DNA of 64,000 nucleotides from assembly GCA_016190665.1 (NCBI GenBank), contig JACPQD010000104.1:286502-350501 (forward strand), read 5' to 3'. This stretch comes from Chloroflexota bacterium. GTDB taxonomy: Bacteria > Chloroflexota > Dehalococcoidia > JACPQD01. Numbering within the stretch: position 1 is the first letter of the stretch; every line of letters begins with the position of its first letter. Both the position numbers and the translations under genes were made by a program. Below, piece after piece: positions 37,348 to 46,510 of the stretch. The notes under the pieces are model-generated. The model ran no database searches. It was not told the origin of the DNA and saw only the letters and a program-made list of their open reading frames with translations.

Positions 37348-39075
37348 CTACTTCGGCGGCAAATTGGGGTCAAGCCAGGTATGTTCGTGGCGATACATGG
37401 CGTTCAAACGCCCGCCGTTGGTCCAGGGCGTGTATCCCTTTACCTTCTTCCACACGCCCACGGTGCGCGTCCGCCAACCCAAACTGGGGTAGGGGACCGT
37501 CTCGAAGAGGATGAGCTGCAGCTTCTGCACGATCTCCTTGCGCCTGGCAACGTCGACGGCCGTCGCCTGCTCTTCAAAGAGCTTGTCGAACTCGGGGTTG
37601 TAGTACTTGCCGTAGTTCTTTCCGCCATTCTTCAGGAAGGCCACGGAGAATATCAGGTCGGGGTCATCGCCGTCGAAAGAGCTGCCGCTGGACATCACGA
37701 TGAACCCCTGTTTCTGGAGGTGCTCGTAGTAGGTCGTGTTGTCGACGGTCTTGAGAGTAGCCTTGATCCCAACCTTCGCCAGTTGCGCAATTATCCAGAT
37801 GCCCTGATTCACATGGTCCGATCTCGCGCCCGACGCCTCCATCTCGAGGTCGAAGCCGTTCGGGTAACCAGCATCCGCCAGGAGTTTCCTGGCTTTCTCT
37901 TTCTCCGCATCTTTAGCCGGTCCGGTCTTGGCATAGCCCGGCTGCGCTTCCAGGAGGTTCTGGGGAAGGGCCCAGAGGCCGCTCTGGCTCATATAGCCGC
38001 CAACGTTGATGAAGCCGCCCTCGCCCTTTTCAAATTCCCAGCGGTCCAGCGCCAGACTGAAGGCCTGCCGCACACGGACATCGTTGAAGGGAAGCTTGGT
38101 CTGGTTCAGGAAGGGGACCTTCTGGGAAGGGACCCCGGGGATCCGGTAGGCAACGGCGACGTCGGTCATGGTCTGCTCGATCTGGTCGATTCCGGGTGGC
38201 TCATGGTCCGCCGCCTCGGTCAGCACCCTGCCCACCCGGAAGGCCGCAAGCCGGGTGGCCGCGTCCTTGATGATGTAGGTGACATAGCCGTCCATGTAGG
38301 GCAACCCCTTCTTGAAATACTCAGGGTTCCTCACCAGCTCTGTCATCATGCCACTGGTGTATCTCTTGAGCTTCCAGGGCCCCGTACCCATGACGTCGAA
38401 CTTCATGTCGGGCTTCCTCTCGAGGAAATGCTTGGGCAGAATGGCATTGCCGTTAAGAGTCACCACCATGGGGAAGGAGGCCGCGGAGCGGCTCATGTTC
38501 ACCTTGACGGTGTACTTGTCCAGGACCTCAACACTCTGCATCGGCTCGAACATGCTCTTGTTGAAGACATATATGTCCTTCGGTGGATTCTTCTGCCTCA
38601 TGAGGCTGTATCTTACGTCTTCCGCCGTAAAGGGCGTGCCGTCGTGCCATTTGACGCCCTCTTCGAGATAGAAGGTGAAGCTCTTTGCCTCAGGGCCTAC
38701 CTCCCATTTCTTGGCCAGGTCGCCGATCATCTTGTTGTGGTCCTGGTGGTCCCAGGTGAGGAGACCGTTGTAGGCGCTGCCGACGGAGGCGAAACCGGTT
38801 ATCGATCCTTGATGCATATCGAACGTGTTAGGCTCATCCCGGAGGGATTGGGCGAAGGTGCCTCCGCGCGCCACACCTGCTGGGTCCGCTTCCGCTGCCG
38901 GCTTGGGTGTAGCCGCTGGCGCTGGCGGGGCTGCGGGGGCAGTCGTCGGCGGCGCGGGCGCTGCGGTGGGTGGGGAAGCGGTCTTCTGCTGCGCCGGGGC
39001 GGCCGGAGCGCAGCTCAAGAGCAGACCTGATACTACGATGATTCCGATGAGCGGGCGCCAACAGAGCTTGAACAT
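37348..39075 (-). CDS. Substrate-binding lipoprotein, family 5, divergent
   Basis: The protein has 575 residues, with signal GLLLSC (Cys22), a 40-residue Ala/Pro/Thr linker and AGGAGG before the ATG. The N-terminal lobe has GGTFAQSLRDEPNTFDMHQG and LEEGVKWHDGTPFTAEDVRYSLMRQKNPPKD. The usual QPKDAD hinge is replaced by QPGYAKTGPAKDAEKEKARKLL, and the C-terminus (YRHEHTWLDPNLPPK) lacks the VWLAK ending of the others. This is one of the most diverged copies and may have a different ligand. It lies between the lipoprotein at 39259 (183 bases upstream) and the selenoprotein at 35299. Confidence 0.9.
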   Translation of the reverse strand: MFKLCWRPLIGIIVVSGLLLSCAPAAPAQQKTASPPTAAPAPPTTAPAAPPAPAATPKPAAEADPAGVARGGTFAQSLRDEPNTFDMHQGSITGFASVGSAYNGLLTWDHQDHNKMIGDLAKKWEVGPEAKSFTFYLEEGVKWHDGTPFTAEDVRYSLMRQKNPPKDIYVFNKSMFEPMQSVEVLDKYTVKVNMSRSAASFPMVVTLNGNAILPKHFLERKPDMKFDVMGTGPWKLKRYTSGMMTELVRNPEYFKKGLPYMDGYVTYIIKDAATRLAAFRVGRVLTEAADHEPPGIDQIEQTMTDVAVAYRIPGVPSQKVPFLNQTKLPFNDVRVRQAFSLALDRWEFEKGEGGFINVGGYMSQSGLWALPQNLLEAQPGYAKTGPAKDAEKEKARKLLADAGYPNGFDLEMEASGARSDHVNQGIWIIAQLAKVGIKATLKTVDNTTYYEHLQKQGFIVMSSGSSFDGDDPDLIFSVAFLKNGGKNYGKYYNPEFDKLFEEQATAVDVARRKEIVQKLQLILFETVPYPSLGWRTRTVGVWKKVKGYTPWTNGGRLNAMYRHEHTWLDPNLPPK

Positions 39076-39258
39076 TTGCTTGCCTCCTTTTCTTAAGCCT
39101 GATAACCCGAACCCATCCGTTCAGCGAAAAGCAAAAGCCGACCCGTCAAAGTGGACACGTGGGCATAGCCAACGCCAACGTGGTGTTGCTTCGCCGTGAG
39201 ATCTCCAAAACCAGGGGCTTCGTTCTCAGGTTTACGCACCCTGGAATCCAATCATGCG

Positions 39259-40953
39259 TCATTTCTCCAGCCAGACATTTACATATGTGGAGTTGCTGTA
39301 GCGTCCTACAGACGCATTGAAACCGCGCAGCTCCTTCCACCATCCCACCAGGTACACGCCCCAATGGGTAATGGCTACCGGTAGCAACTCCTGGAGCCTG
39401 TCCTGAGCCTGCAACGCTATCTCCTTGCGCTTCGCTTCGTCCAGTGTCATGTCCTGCTTGTCCAGGAGGTCATCCAGGGTCTTGTCCTTTATCCCTGAGT
39501 AGTTGCGTCCCGAATTGGACATGTAGCGGTCGTTGAGAACGCTCGTAGGGTCTCCGACGTCAAGGCCCTCCTTGAAGTAGGTGGAATCGAAATCGAGTCT
39601 CTGCTGTCTTTCGAAGGCCACCGTCTGGTCCCTGATGTCGATATCTGCCTTGATGCCTATCGTGGCCAGTTGGTCCTTGATGAAGACCGCACCATTCTCG
39701 TAATACGCGCCGGACCTCACCATGACCGTCGTTCTGAACCCGTCAGGGTAGCCAGCTTCAGCCAGCAGTCTCCTGGCCTCTGCCCGATCTGCGTCCTTGG
39801 GCTGCCGGTAGCCGGGCAGGCTCGAAACCGCCGAAGCCGGCTTAGCCCAGGGGCCCGGGGGCATGAAAAGGCCCAACTCTCCCCATCCTTCGTCCACAAT
39901 TTTGATGGCCTGCTGACGGTCAATTGCCAGGCTTACCGCCTGTCGGACCCGGATGTCATTCCAGGGAGGGCGACTGAGATTCATAAAGAAGTTCCACCAG
40001 TTGCCGGCTTCCGACTGGCCGACTGAAGCATCGGGCATGGTCTTCTTGACGACTTCTGCCTGAGAGGGGGTGAGCCCATTGGATTGGGAGGTCATGTTTA
40101 CCCGGTGCGTTCGGAAGGCGGCAAATCTGCTGGCCAGGTCACGAATGACGTAGAAAGTCACGCCATCGACGTAAGGCTGCCCCTTGATGAAGTAGTCCTG
40201 GTTCTTTGCAAACTCGTACATTACGCCGCTGGAGTAGCCCTTCAGTTTGAAAGGCCCGGTGCCGACGATGCTGTTCTTCAAGTCGCCCCTTGACTGGACC
40301 GCGTGTTTGGGCACTATTTTCTCCCAGGCGCTGGCCATGGTGGAGAGAAAAGCAGCGCTGGCGCTCTCCAATCGAACCGTTACCGCATTTTGCCCCGAAA
40401 TATCGATCTGAGCGATGCCCTTCAGTAACGAAGCCCGCGGGCTGCGCGTGCCCTGAGGAGGTTTGCGGATACGGTCGAGGCTGAAGCGCACGTCTTCGGC
40501 GGTGAAGGGGGCGCCGTCGTGCCACTTGACCCCTTGTCGGAGGTGGAAGGTATAGGCTTTGCCATCGGAACTGACATCCCACTTTTCGGCCAGATCGGGG
40601 ACAATCTTCTGGACCTCCAGTGGGCTATACTGTACGAGGCCGCTGTAGCCCGGAGAAACGACCATCAACACAGAACCGGAAGGCTCCTGATGCACGTCGA
40701 GGCTGGCAATATCGGTGTAATAGCTGATGCCGAGAGTGCCGCCGTATTTGGGCTGCTGCGCGCCTGGCTTGGGGCTCGGCGTGGGCGCCACTGGCTTGGC
40801 CTCCGGTGAAGGCGCTGGCTTGGCAGCGGGCTGCGCGGCCGGCGTGGGTACGCTCGGCTTGGGTGTGGCCGGCGGGGTCGCCGTGGGCGCGCAGGCCACC
40901 AGTTGGACAGCCAGAAGCGCCAGGGTACAATAGCTCAGGCATCTAGTCTTCAT
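39259..40953 (-). CDS. Substrate-binding lipoprotein, family 5, downstream of a selenoprotein
   Basis: The protein has 564 residues from the ATG at 40953 (GGAGAG upstream); the open frame to 41013 extends into the previous gene and lacks a site. The signal ends QLVAC (Cys21). GGTLGISYYTDIASLDVHQEP, LRQGVKWHDGAPFTAEDVRF, GTGPFKLKGYSSG and YRQPKDADRAEARRLL mark the lobes. The start lies 32 bases after the stop of the UGSC selenoprotein at 40986, the tightest selenoprotein-lipoprotein spacing here after 28 bases at 28441, so co-transcription from the promoter at 42768 is very likely. Confidence 0.9.
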   Translation of the reverse strand: MKTRCLSYCTLALLAVQLVACAPTATPPATPKPSVPTPAAQPAAKPAPSPEAKPVAPTPSPKPGAQQPKYGGTLGISYYTDIASLDVHQEPSGSVLMVVSPGYSGLVQYSPLEVQKIVPDLAEKWDVSSDGKAYTFHLRQGVKWHDGAPFTAEDVRFSLDRIRKPPQGTRSPRASLLKGIAQIDISGQNAVTVRLESASAAFLSTMASAWEKIVPKHAVQSRGDLKNSIVGTGPFKLKGYSSGVMYEFAKNQDYFIKGQPYVDGVTFYVIRDLASRFAAFRTHRVNMTSQSNGLTPSQAEVVKKTMPDASVGQSEAGNWWNFFMNLSRPPWNDIRVRQAVSLAIDRQQAIKIVDEGWGELGLFMPPGPWAKPASAVSSLPGYRQPKDADRAEARRLLAEAGYPDGFRTTVMVRSGAYYENGAVFIKDQLATIGIKADIDIRDQTVAFERQQRLDFDSTYFKEGLDVGDPTSVLNDRYMSNSGRNYSGIKDKTLDDLLDKQDMTLDEAKRKEIALQAQDRLQELLPVAITHWGVYLVGWWKELRGFNASVGRYSNSTYVNVWLEK

Positions 40954-40985
40954 CGATTCTCTCCAGTTGGTGAGTAGCAGGTACC

Positions 40986-42704
40986 TTAGTTCCCTTTCAA
41001 GAGGTCGCGCCACCTTTTCGGTAGCTGCACCCTCCGGCTCACGGGCTTAGGGTGATTGGGTACATAGCCCCGCGCCTGGTTCCGGTCCGGGTCTCCGGCG
41101 ATGACAACCCCGATCTGGTCGGGTCGCAGAAACACCGGCACAGGCCGGTCCGGATCGGAACCCTGACGGAAGTCTTCCGGGGCTTCGCCCGACGCCACCA
41201 TCTTCGCCAGACTGAAATCGGTATGTCCGATTCTCCAGAACCACTTGTCGACCATGCGCGCGGTCGTCTTGCAGTACTTATAGAGGAAGTTTCTCAGATC
41301 ATCCTTGCGCCAGCCGTCTTTCACAAAAACGCGGGCGATGCTGGGGCTTATCACAATCAGCGGGTGGAAGTTTCTGTACTTCAGGCCGAGGTGGGTGGAA
41401 TATGAGCACGTGGGCCCGAGGATGTCGCCGATGGCCTCCGCGCACTCGACGGCGGTGCTCCCTGCCGAATATATGGGGGCAGTGACCACCCTGATGCTGC
41501 GCACCGTAACTACGTTCTCTCCGGCTTCGAAGCCCTGGTCCACACTGAAGGGCTGCCAGCCCACCTCGGCCACCGCGTCCTCATTCTCAGCCAGCACCAT
41601 GTTGAAGGTATAGCCGATGGTCCCCTTGTCGAATGTGCCGGGCGGTATCCGGAGTCCGGGTATGTTCCTCATGTACAGGCGCAGGAAGCGGGCCACGCTG
41701 GTGTTGGCCTGGCGACCCACCTTCATCACGCCTTGACCGGAGTTGAAGTCGAGCTCCTTGATTATCGGTCCGTTGAGCATGACCATCGGCTCGGGACCGG
41801 GCGTTCCCCCGGTCTCATGGATGCAGCACTCCGGGTCCGCGATAGCATCCGCTATGCCTAGAAGCACGGGCATATACTCCGGCCGGCAGCCTGCCATGAC
41901 CCCGTTCACCGCTACATTCCAAACCGTGGACTCGCGATTCTCGGGGCCGAGGACGCCGATCACTTCGTTGGGATCTCGGTCCGTAAATTTGAGGAACTTC
42001 TCGACCCTCTCAATAGTCGGCGGGATCACCGGCAAGCCATCTGTCCACAGGCGCTGGGTGAAGTACTCCTCGACCTCGTCCAGCGAGCCTGCGAAAATGA
42101 TGTCCCTCGGTCCCGGTTCAGACTCTATCAGGGCGACCTCAAGGGCTTTTGTCAGGCCGGCCAGGACCTGGTCGAAGATGGTCTCCTCAGCTTTATGGCG
42201 TAAGTCCTCGGCGCTGTCGGTCATGATGACTCCGGGATATACAGCCAAAGCCAGGTCGGGCACACCGTGGATTTGAGCCGTCCGGCGGGCCAGCAGCTCG
42301 AAGCCCCTGGTCACGAGGGTTACGCTGCGGATTCCCGCCTTTTCTGCCGCCAGGCTTGCCCGCACCACGGCGGGCGTGCACAGGCCTCAAGCGCCCATCC
42401 CTGAGATTGCCAGGTCACAGCCGTGCTCAACCAGTCGCCCGGGTAGGGCGGCGAGCACTTCCCTTTCGTCCGGCCCATGGGTGTTGCCGAAGGCTTCGTG
42501 GCCGACGAACTTAACCCCTGGGTAGCGCCGCCGCAGCCGCTCTTTCACCACGGCAAAGACCTCATCGCCCCGGAACTGTCTGTCCCAGACTTCGCACACC
42601 GTCTTTCCATTGAGGTCCGCGAGGGGCGAGCTCACCAATGAAGCTTCGGTGCGAGTACGTCCGAGGGGCCACACCACTCGAAAGACAGGCTGCATATTCG
42701 ACAT
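40986..42704 (-). CDS. UGSC-family selenoprotein, Sec106, with large C-terminal domain
   Basis: The frame is open across TGA at 42389-42387, giving AISGMGA-Sec-Gly-Leu-Cys-TPAVVRASLAAEKAG, so the motif here is U-G-L-C. The product has 572 residues from the ATG at 42704, seven bases after CAGGAG; a GTG at 42722 is also in frame but poorly placed. The N-terminal VFRVVWPLGRTRTEAS and GHEAFGNTHGPDEREVLAALPG match the family, and the second domain shows IHETGGTPGPEPMVMLNGPIIKELDF cut by small changes relative to the others (EDAGSTPGWEP there). A promoter lies 36 bases upstream of the start, divergent from the transporter promoter. Confidence 0.9.
42358..42386 (-). promoter_or_regulatory. Candidate bacterial SECIS element
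   Basis: GCCCGC (42375-42370) and GCGGGC (42363-42358) form a perfect six-pair stem around loop CGTGGT, twelve bases after TGA. Confidence 0.75.
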
Positions 42705-42739
42705 CAAGCACTCCTGATACACAGGCTGGTTGCGAGAGG

Positions 42740-42768
42740 ATGATATCCCGGTTACTCTTATTTGTCAA
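42740..42768 (-). promoter_or_regulatory. Promoter, TTGACA-N17-TATCAT, minus strand
   Basis: TTGACA (42768-42763) and TATCAT (42745-42740) are 17 bases apart and face the selenoprotein gene at 42704. With the promoter at 42798 it forms a divergent pair whose -35 boxes are 29 bases apart. Confidence 0.75.
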
Positions 42769-42797
42769 GGTTGAGTCGGAGCATACTTCGGAACCTA

Positions 42798-42826
42798 TTG
42801 ACACCGTAAGCAGGATATGCTATCTT
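42798..42826 (+). promoter_or_regulatory. Promoter, TTGACA-N17-TATCTT
   Basis: TTGACA (42798-42803) and TATCTT (42821-42826) with a 17-base spacer stand 42 bases before the transporter operon. Sharing one control region with the divergent selenoprotein promoter makes joint regulation possible. Confidence 0.75.
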
Positions 42827-42868
42827 TGCGCCATTCATTCAGGAGGAGCAGGCGAAAGGAGGCCCGAA

Positions 42869-44503
42869 ATGGTCAGGCGGAGGAGGCTCTGGATCGCGGC
42901 TGCCGTGGTTGCAGTCATCAGCTTGGCGTTGGCAAGCTGTGCGCCGGCGGGAGGGCCCGGCGCGAAACCGTCCGGCGGGGCGCCTCAGCCGAGCGGGCCG
43001 GTTAAGCCGGCGGGGACTTTGAGCGTGGCGATAAACGACATCGGCGTGGGCTACTTCCTGCCCATCGTGAGCTCCGTGGACAAGCCCCATTGGAGCGCCC
43101 TGTATGATTACCTCACCTATATGGACAAGGACAATAAGCTGCTGCCGGGCCTTGCCACCAAGTGGGAGGTCTCACCGGATGCGAAGAAGTGGACCTTCCA
43201 GCTTCGGAAGGGCGTCCAGTTCCACAAGGGCAAAGGTGAGCTGACCTCGGCGGACGTTAAGGGTAGCATTGAGCTCATTGTGGCCAAGGATTCTCAGGGC
43301 ATGCACTCCTCGCGCTTCAGGGACATCATCGAAGGCGTGGACGCCCCCGACCCCGCGACCGCGGTGATACGCCTTAAGAAACAGCAGCCTGACCTTCCCA
43401 TCCTCATGTCAAGCTACTTCGCCACCGCCATCATTTCTACGAAGAACTTCGAGGCGGTCGGTAAAGAGGCAGCGGAGAAGAACCCCATCGGGAGTGGTCC
43501 GTTCCAGTTCATAGAGAGAACGGGGACGGACTACATGAAGTTCGAAGCTGTGGAAGACCACTGGCGCAAGACACCCGAGTTCAAGAATCTCGTGCTGCGC
43601 AAGATACCCGAGCTGACTACCAGGATCGCCATGCTCAAGACGGGCCAGGCAGATGTGATAGACATCGAGGCGCTGAGCAAGCCGGAGATGACCGCCTCAG
43701 GCTTCAGGGTGGTGAGAGGTCCTCTCAGCTACAGCAAGGGCATCCATCTTCAGGGGATGTGGTTCATACCAGGGGTGCATCAGGAAAACTTCGACGCCAA
43801 TAACCCCTTCGTCAAGAAGGAGGTGCGCCAGGCGTTGAATCTGGCCATCGACCGGAATGCGATAGTGAAGGACGTCTTCGCCGGCGAGGCGGTGGCGGCG
43901 TCCGTCAGCACGCTTCTGCCCAACAGCCCCGGCTGGAACCCGAACTGGAAACCATACCCTTATGATCCCGAAAAGGCGAAGAAGCTGCTGGCCGATGCCG
44001 GCTACGCTAAGGGATTGGAGCTTAAGCTCACCCTGGACAAGCGAGAATATCTTGCCCAGATCGGCGAGGCAGTGGCGATGTACTGGGAGAAGGTAGGGGT
44101 CAAGGCGAAGATGGACTACGGCGACTGGGCGGGTGGCTTGCGGGCGTTGGCCGTGGGGCGCAAGAATCCTGGGATCGCCTGGGCGCACCGTCAGATCTAC
44201 TCTCCCGAGTGGGACCTCCAGATGACTCTCTACTGGTGGAGCAAGGGACTCGCGGGCTTCGTGGAGCATCCGGTCCTGGAGGAAATCATGGTGAAGTTGC
44301 CCACCGTAACCGATCAGAAGTCGCGAGAGGAACTCATCCGGAAGGCGGGGGACTTTATCTATGACAACTATTTCTGGGTTCCCGTCATCTATGACGCCCC
44401 CATCTACGCGTTGAACAAGAGAGTGGGCGACTGGACGAACAACATGCCCATGATGCAACTGACCAACCTGGTCAACTTCGAGTACGCCAAGCGGACGGAG
44501 TAG
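42869..44503 (+). CDS. Substrate-binding lipoprotein of the Dpp/Opp-type transporter
   Basis: The protein has 544 residues from the ATG at 42869 (AAGGAGG upstream); open frame further upstream to 42638 overlaps the promoter and is not used. The signal has four Arg (MVRRRR) and ends LALASC (Cys24). The mature part differs from the nine other binding proteins: no KWHDG loop but LRKGVQFHKGKGELTSADVKGSI, and WNPNWKPYPYDPEKAKKLLADAGY at the hinge, closer to typical dipeptide/opine-binding proteins. It is the first gene of the only complete transporter operon in the window. Between it and the first permease lies an array of GC-rich hairpins that may set the protein ratio. Confidence 0.92.
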   Translation: MVRRRRLWIAAAVVAVISLALASCAPAGGPGAKPSGGAPQPSGPVKPAGTLSVAINDIGVGYFLPIVSSVDKPHWSALYDYLTYMDKDNKLLPGLATKWEVSPDAKKWTFQLRKGVQFHKGKGELTSADVKGSIELIVAKDSQGMHSSRFRDIIEGVDAPDPATAVIRLKKQQPDLPILMSSYFATAIISTKNFEAVGKEAAEKNPIGSGPFQFIERTGTDYMKFEAVEDHWRKTPEFKNLVLRKIPELTTRIAMLKTGQADVIDIEALSKPEMTASGFRVVRGPLSYSKGIHLQGMWFIPGVHQENFDANNPFVKKEVRQALNLAIDRNAIVKDVFAGEAVAASVSTLLPNSPGWNPNWKPYPYDPEKAKKLLADAGYAKGLELKLTLDKREYLAQIGEAVAMYWEKVGVKAKMDYGDWAGGLRALAVGRKNPGIAWAHRQIYSPEWDLQMTLYWWSKGLAGFVEHPVLEEIMVKLPTVTDQKSREELIRKAGDFIYDNYFWVPVIYDAPIYALNKRVGDWTNNMPMMQLTNLVNFEYAKRTE

Positions 44504-44519
44504 GAGGCGCCCCCCCTCA

Positions 44520-44655
44520 GTCCCCCCGTGGACGGGGGGAAGATTTCCTCCCCCTGTGTACGGCGGAAGATTTCGTCCCCCCGTGGACGGCGGGAAGATT
44601 TCCGCTCCCCGTGGACGGGGGAAGATTTCCTCCCCCCGTGGACGGGGGGATCAAG
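44520..44655. repeat. Five tandem GC-rich hairpin units in the transporter operon
   Basis: Each unit of 25-30 bases is built as CCCC(CC)GTGGACGGGG(GG) followed by AAGATTTC. The C-run and G-run of each unit pair around GTGGA. Copies start near 44522, 44550, 44577, 44606 and 44631; copies differ slightly (TGTGTACGG in the second). The last ends in ATCAAGGGGGGG. The array fills nearly the whole gap between the lipoprotein and permease genes. Confidence 0.8.
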
Positions 44656-44694
44656 GGGGGGCATCCTCGCGATAACTGAGGCAAGCGGATCCCA

Positions 44695-45615
44695 ATGCAA
44701 AGATACATCCTGATGCGCCTGGTTGAGGCGCTGGTGAGCATAATGGGGATGACTGTCATCATCTTCGTCCTGGTGCGGCTGACGGGCAATCCGCTGGATG
44801 TCTACGTGCCTTCCGACGCAGGTCTCCACGCCTATGAGGAAATGGCTCAGCAACTGGGTCTGGACAAGCCGCCGCTGGTGCAATATGGAGTGTTCCTCAG
44901 CGACATGCTCGGGGGCAACTTCGGCCGGTCCTTTCGCTGGCAACGCCCGGCCATGGATGTGGTCCTGGAGCGCCTGCCGGCGACACTGTGGCTAACCTTC
45001 GTCTCCATTTTCATCAGCACGCTCATCGCTGTGCCCATCGGTGTGCTCTCGGCGGTGAAGAGGGATTCTTTCATCGACAATGTAGGCAAGGGGTTCGCCA
45101 TCCTTGGCCAGTCCCTGCCCATCTTCTGGCTCGGCATAATCCTCATGTGGATCTTCGCTGTCGGTCTGCGCTGGCTGCCGGCGGGAGGGGCCGAAGGTCC
45201 GGAGCACATCGTTCTTCCCGGGGTAAGCATGGGGTGGTATTTCGCCGCCGGGATAATGCGACTCACCCGCTCGGGGGTGATGGACGTCATGGGCAGTGAG
45301 TACGTGAAGATGCTGCGCATAAAGGGCCTTCCCGAGCATCTGGTGATCTGGAAGCACTGTCTGCGCAACGGGATCATACCCGCGGTGACCTTTACCAGCA
45401 TTATCTTCATCACGCTCATGGCCGGCGCCATAGTCACTGAGACCGTCTTCGCCTGGCCTGGCGTAGGCCGTCTGGCGCTGGAATCCGTGGTCTATCGCGA
45501 CTTCCCCGTGCTCCAGGCCGTGGTCATAATCCTCACCATCTTCTACCTGGCGGGCAATTTCCTGACCGACCTCCTCTACGCCTGGCTCGACCCGCGAGTC
45601 CGCTACGCAACATGA
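44695..45615 (+). CDS. ABC transporter permease, DppB/OppB type
   Basis: The protein has 306 residues. An N-terminal membrane helix (LVEALVSIMGMTVIIFVLVRLTG) is followed by the extracytoplasmic loop with LGLDKPPLVQYGVFL and FGRSFRWQRP, then five more helices. The cytoplasmic EAA loop reads RSGVMDVMGSEYVKMLRIKG and contacts the ATPases. It forms the pore with the DppC-type protein. The translation site is weak (GAGGC at some distance), and the hairpin array sits before it, so expression is probably lower than that of the lipoprotein gene. Substrate cannot be assigned beyond peptides, opines or metal chelates. Confidence 0.9.
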   Translation: MQRYILMRLVEALVSIMGMTVIIFVLVRLTGNPLDVYVPSDAGLHAYEEMAQQLGLDKPPLVQYGVFLSDMLGGNFGRSFRWQRPAMDVVLERLPATLWLTFVSIFISTLIAVPIGVLSAVKRDSFIDNVGKGFAILGQSLPIFWLGIILMWIFAVGLRWLPAGGAEGPEHIVLPGVSMGWYFAAGIMRLTRSGVMDVMGSEYVKMLRIKGLPEHLVIWKHCLRNGIIPAVTFTSIIFITLMAGAIVTETVFAWPGVGRLALESVVYRDFPVLQAVVIILTIFYLAGNFLTDLLYAWLDPRVRYAT

Positions 45616-45628
45616 GTGGTCATAGCCG

Positions 45629-46501
45629 ATGGCAACACTAGCGTTGAGGCAGAGCGTCGGGTTGTTGGGTGTCAGGGTGAGGAAGTTGCCTCTCCTGTCC
45701 ACACTGATCCTGGTCGTCCTCTTGCTGGATGCTATCCTGGCCCCGGTCATAGCCCCGCACGATCCTACTGAGGGCGCCCTGGCGGCCAAGCTCCGGCCGC
45801 CCGCCTGGGAGACGGGCGGCAGCGCGGAGAATCTCCTGGGGACCGATCGGTTTGGCCGCGATATCCTCAGCCGCGTCGTTTACGGGGGCAGGGTGTCGCT
45901 CATCATCTCGCTTCTCGCTATCCTGGCGGGGGGAGCAGTGGGCGTCGCCCTGGGACTCCTTTCCGGCTACTTCGGCGGCTGGGTGGACGCCCTGATCATG
46001 CGGCTGGTCGACCTTGCTCTATCCCTGCCCATGGTGCTTCTTTGCGTCATCGTCGCTTTCATCCTGGGGCCCAGCTTCGGCAACATCATCCTGATCATCG
46101 CCCTCGTCCTCTGGGCTCGCTATGCCCGCCAGATTCGGGCGGAGGTGCTGACGATTCGGGAGCGGGACTTTGTGGCGCTGGCTAAGGTGGCGGGATGTTC
46201 CCCGTTGTATATCATGGCCGTGCACATCTTTCCCAACGTGCTGAATACCGTGATCGTTCTGAGCACGCTTCAGGTTGGCTGGGTAATCCTTCTGGAAGCG
46301 ACGCTTAGCTTCCTGGGAGTAGGGATACCGCCGCCCACGGCTGCCTGGGGCCTGATGGTGGCGGAAGGTCGGCAGTTCATCGTCAGCGCCTGGTGGATCT
46401 CCTTCTTCCCGGGTCTGGCGATCCTCTTGACCTGCCTTGCCTTCAACCTCTTCGGCGACTGGCTGCGAGATCGGCTGGACCCCAAGCTGCGTCAGGTGTA
46501 G
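45629..46501 (+). CDS. ABC transporter permease, DppC/OppC type
   Basis: The protein has 290 residues. After a cytoplasmic N-terminus and first helix (LLSTLILVVLLLDAILAPVIAP) it has the family landmarks LLGTDRFGRDILSRVVYGGRVSL and the EAA loop RAEVLTIRERDFVALAKVAG, then SFLGVGIPPPTAAWGLMVAEG near the end. The gene follows the first permease after 13 bases. It completes the membrane channel of the transporter. No ribosome site is strong, which suggests translational coupling. Confidence 0.92.
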   Translation: MATLALRQSVGLLGVRVRKLPLLSTLILVVLLLDAILAPVIAPHDPTEGALAAKLRPPAWETGGSAENLLGTDRFGRDILSRVVYGGRVSLIISLLAILAGGAVGVALGLLSGYFGGWVDALIMRLVDLALSLPMVLLCVIVAFILGPSFGNIILIIALVLWARYARQIRAEVLTIRERDFVALAKVAGCSPLYIMAVHIFPNVLNTVIVLSTLQVGWVILLEATLSFLGVGIPPPTAAWGLMVAEGRQFIVSAWWISFFPGLAILLTCLAFNLFGDWLRDRLDPKLRQV

Positions 46502-46510
46502 GGACTTCCC

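Noticed and set aside
17766..42704. Variant genetic code with TGA as an amino acid
   Set aside because: Many genes in the window end in TGA at the right length, for example at 1092, 6581 and 21353.
17694..42722. Reading each UGSC gene as two separate genes split at TGA
   Set aside because: Both halves are in one frame, the second halves lack a start and ribosome site, the motif around TGA is conserved in six copies, and a hairpin follows each TGA.
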